Both the position numbers and the translations under genes were made by a program. Positions 20,615 through 22,021 of a stretch of DNA of 22,021 bases are shown piece after piece. The DNA is taken from the NCBI GenBank assembly GCA_019693395.1, contig JAAMXP010000450.1, positions 5,042 to 27,062 on the forward strand, given 5' to 3'. Source of the stretch: Ettlia oleoabundans (Eukaryota > Chlorophyta > Chlorophyceae > Chlamydomonadales). The first letter of the stretch is position 1; every line of letters begins with the position of its first letter. The notes beneath the pieces were generated by a model. The model was not told the origin of the DNA. It did no database searches and saw nothing but the letters and a program-made list of their open reading frames with translations.

Positions 20615-22021
20615 ATGACGCAGTTCTCCGCTCTGGGCATCACCCCAGACATTGTGCAAGTTCTGAAAAAACACGGGTTCGAGCGAGCCACGCCCGTACA
20701 GGTGCCTGGCTCGTGCCTGCATGCTACTTGCGGCGAAATCTTGGTTCTTAACGAAAAATATAATTCGTTTGCGTCTGCCCTGCCGCTGCAGGAGTCGACT
20801 ATTCCTTTGTTCTGCGCAAACAAGGATGTTGCAGTGGATGCCTGCACAGGCAGTGGCAAAACTTTGGCATTTGTTCTGCCGGTTGTTGAGCGCCTGCGGC
20901 GCTTAAGTCAGCCTTTGCAGAGTAATCAGGTGTGTGCCTGATTTCTACCTAACCAGCTCCGCAGCCATTGAGGTTGCAACTCAGGTTGTTGCATGCCTGC
21001 TGTTGTTGCCTTTGTGATATTATTGACTGCTGTTGTTACCCACGGGCAAGCTGCAGGTTGGGGCTGTCATTGTGAGTCCAACCAGAGAGCTGGCCCGCCA
21101 AATATTTAATGTTGCGCAGCCCTTTCTTGCCACCGTGGCTTGGCTGCACCCTCTGCTTCTTGTGGGCGGCACGTGAGCGCCGCGGCCCCGCCTTTGCCTT
21201 CGCCGCCGCCCCCACCCCACCCCACCCACCCAGAACACACACCCCAATGCACATTCACACTCGCGCACATTATGCATATTGCATATCAAATAGCTTGGGT
21301 TGCATTAAGAGGTACAGTGCTACTGTTGGGTCATGCTTGTGCGCAGATAGCGTCACACAGGTATACAACACCGACGGCAGATACTGTTCTCGCAGATATG
21401 TTACACAACCACCCCTTGTCTGCTGCCTTTGCGTAATATAGGATACTGGTCTTGCTTTTTTTGGCTGCAGAGACCCTGCCGCCGATGTAACGGCATTCAG
21501 TAAACAAGGCGGCCATGTGCTTGTAGGCACTCCAGGCCGCCTGGACGATATAATGCAGCGCTGCACAGCAATGGACCTTCGCACAGGTTTGCGTGCATGT
21601 GTGCCTAACACGTGTGCATGTGTGTGTGTGCATCATCTGTACATGCGGGTGGATGGCCTGCAGCACACCAAATCACCATTTGCCAACCCAAGTTGCACCC
21701 CGATTGTGCAGTGGAGGTACTTGTGCTGGATGAAGCAGACCGCCTCTTAGACATGGGCTTTAAGGCCAAGTTGGATGCGATTATGCAACGCCTACCGCGG
21801 CAGCGAAGGACAGGTGTCACTGCTGCTGTCAACGTGTGTGTGCTTGTGCATGCATCTGTGCGCGTGCGGTTGCGTGCGCACTTGCACGCCCGCCGTTGCC
21901 AGGGAGGCCCACATCCGTTGCCAGGGAGGCCCTCATCCGTGTTCATGAAGTGCGACATGAAGGCTAGGACATTTGAACTTTATTATTTTGGCGGCACTGA
22001 TCCTTGTGGGTGGGTGGGGTG
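20615..22021 (+). CDS. DDX55: DEAD-box RNA helicase of the DDX55/SPB4/RH18 group (5' part, continues beyond the window)
   Basis: Five exons join in phase with GT-AG introns: 20615-20701, 20792-20929, 21057-21172, 21471-21586 and 21712-21813; the fifth intron runs off the window. The start ATG is the only one in its frame. Visible motifs: Q motif (GFERATPVQ), Walker A/motif I (ACTGSGKT), Ia (PTRELARQI), the GG motif in [16 protein letters not shown], Ib (TPGRL), and motif II ([13 protein letters not shown]), followed by LPRQRRTG, after which SAT is expected in the next exon. The linker [21 protein letters not shown] and the early MTPVQ-like block followed by STIPLF and NKDVAVDA fit the DDX55/SPB4 subfamily, nucleolar ATPases needed for 60S pre-rRNA processing. 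The N-terminus before the Q motif is short. Introns four and five are GT-rich, intron three ends CA-rich. Confidence 0.95.
21869..21950 (+). repeat. Short tandem duplication in the last visible helicase intron
   Basis: CCGTTGCCAGGGAGGCCC is repeated twice with a short CACAT spacer (from about 21893 to 21934). Each copy contains a potential acceptor (TTGCCAG/G). The SAT-coding exon is not seen after either, so these AG sites are probably not the true intron end. Confidence 0.5.

Noticed and set aside
20671..20690. tRNA B-box-like sequence GGTTCGAGCGA
   Set aside because: It lies inside the first helicase exon and has no A box or cloverleaf around it.

Overview
The window reads as nuclear DNA of a green alga, most likely a chlorophycean. 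It has about 57 percent GC by eye, short exons (25-170 nt) split by GT-AG introns of about 90-780 nt, CAG/GCA-rich low-complexity stretches, ankyrin-repeat proteins of a style I associate with Scenedesmus-like algae, and a LINE with a tetranucleotide tail. This placement is inference. I rebuilt gene models by hand by joining open segments whose splice sites and codon phases agree.

Layout. (1) 45-1784, minus strand: the middle exons of a GPKOW/MOS2-type spliceosomal protein (KOW domain plus the conserved block after it). It is cut at the window start, and no G-patch exon was found upstream. (2) 2082-3190, minus: a short ankyrin-repeat gene. (3) 5281-8452, minus: a large ankyrin gene in which four small 5' exons splice in phase onto a 1.5-kb exon with 13-14 ankyrin repeats and then a C-terminal cap exon. 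The cap is put out of frame by a 5-bp tandem duplication. (4) 8453-13424: no gene I can defend. (5) 13425-15759, minus: a complete eight-exon alpha-N-terminal methyltransferase (NTMT1 family, 257 aa) with one GC-AG intron. (6) 17185-19314: a head-to-head pair of 5'-truncated LINE copies. The minus copy carries a dead RNase H and zinc-knuckle ORF, and both ends carry identical 85-bp 3' termini followed by (TTTC)30-31 tails. (7) 20615-22021, plus: the first five exons of a DEAD-box helicase of the DDX55/SPB4/RH18 group, running out of the window.

The genes do not form a pathway. GPKOW belongs to pre-mRNA splicing, DDX55 to 60S ribosome assembly and NTMT1 to protein N-terminal methylation; the ankyrin proteins have no assigned role. 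I did not find a new enzymatic system. The most unusual pattern is structural: in two genes the 3' end of an exon together with its 5' splice site has been copied into the following intron (exons ending at 1666, 1182 and 8079). The LINE is also notable: a mirror-image dimer, and elsewhere (7652-7708) a roughly 40-bp 3' end inserted between perfect 19-bp target-site duplications. Poly-C at 1-19 and poly-G followed by NN at 20041-20060 look like assembly edges.
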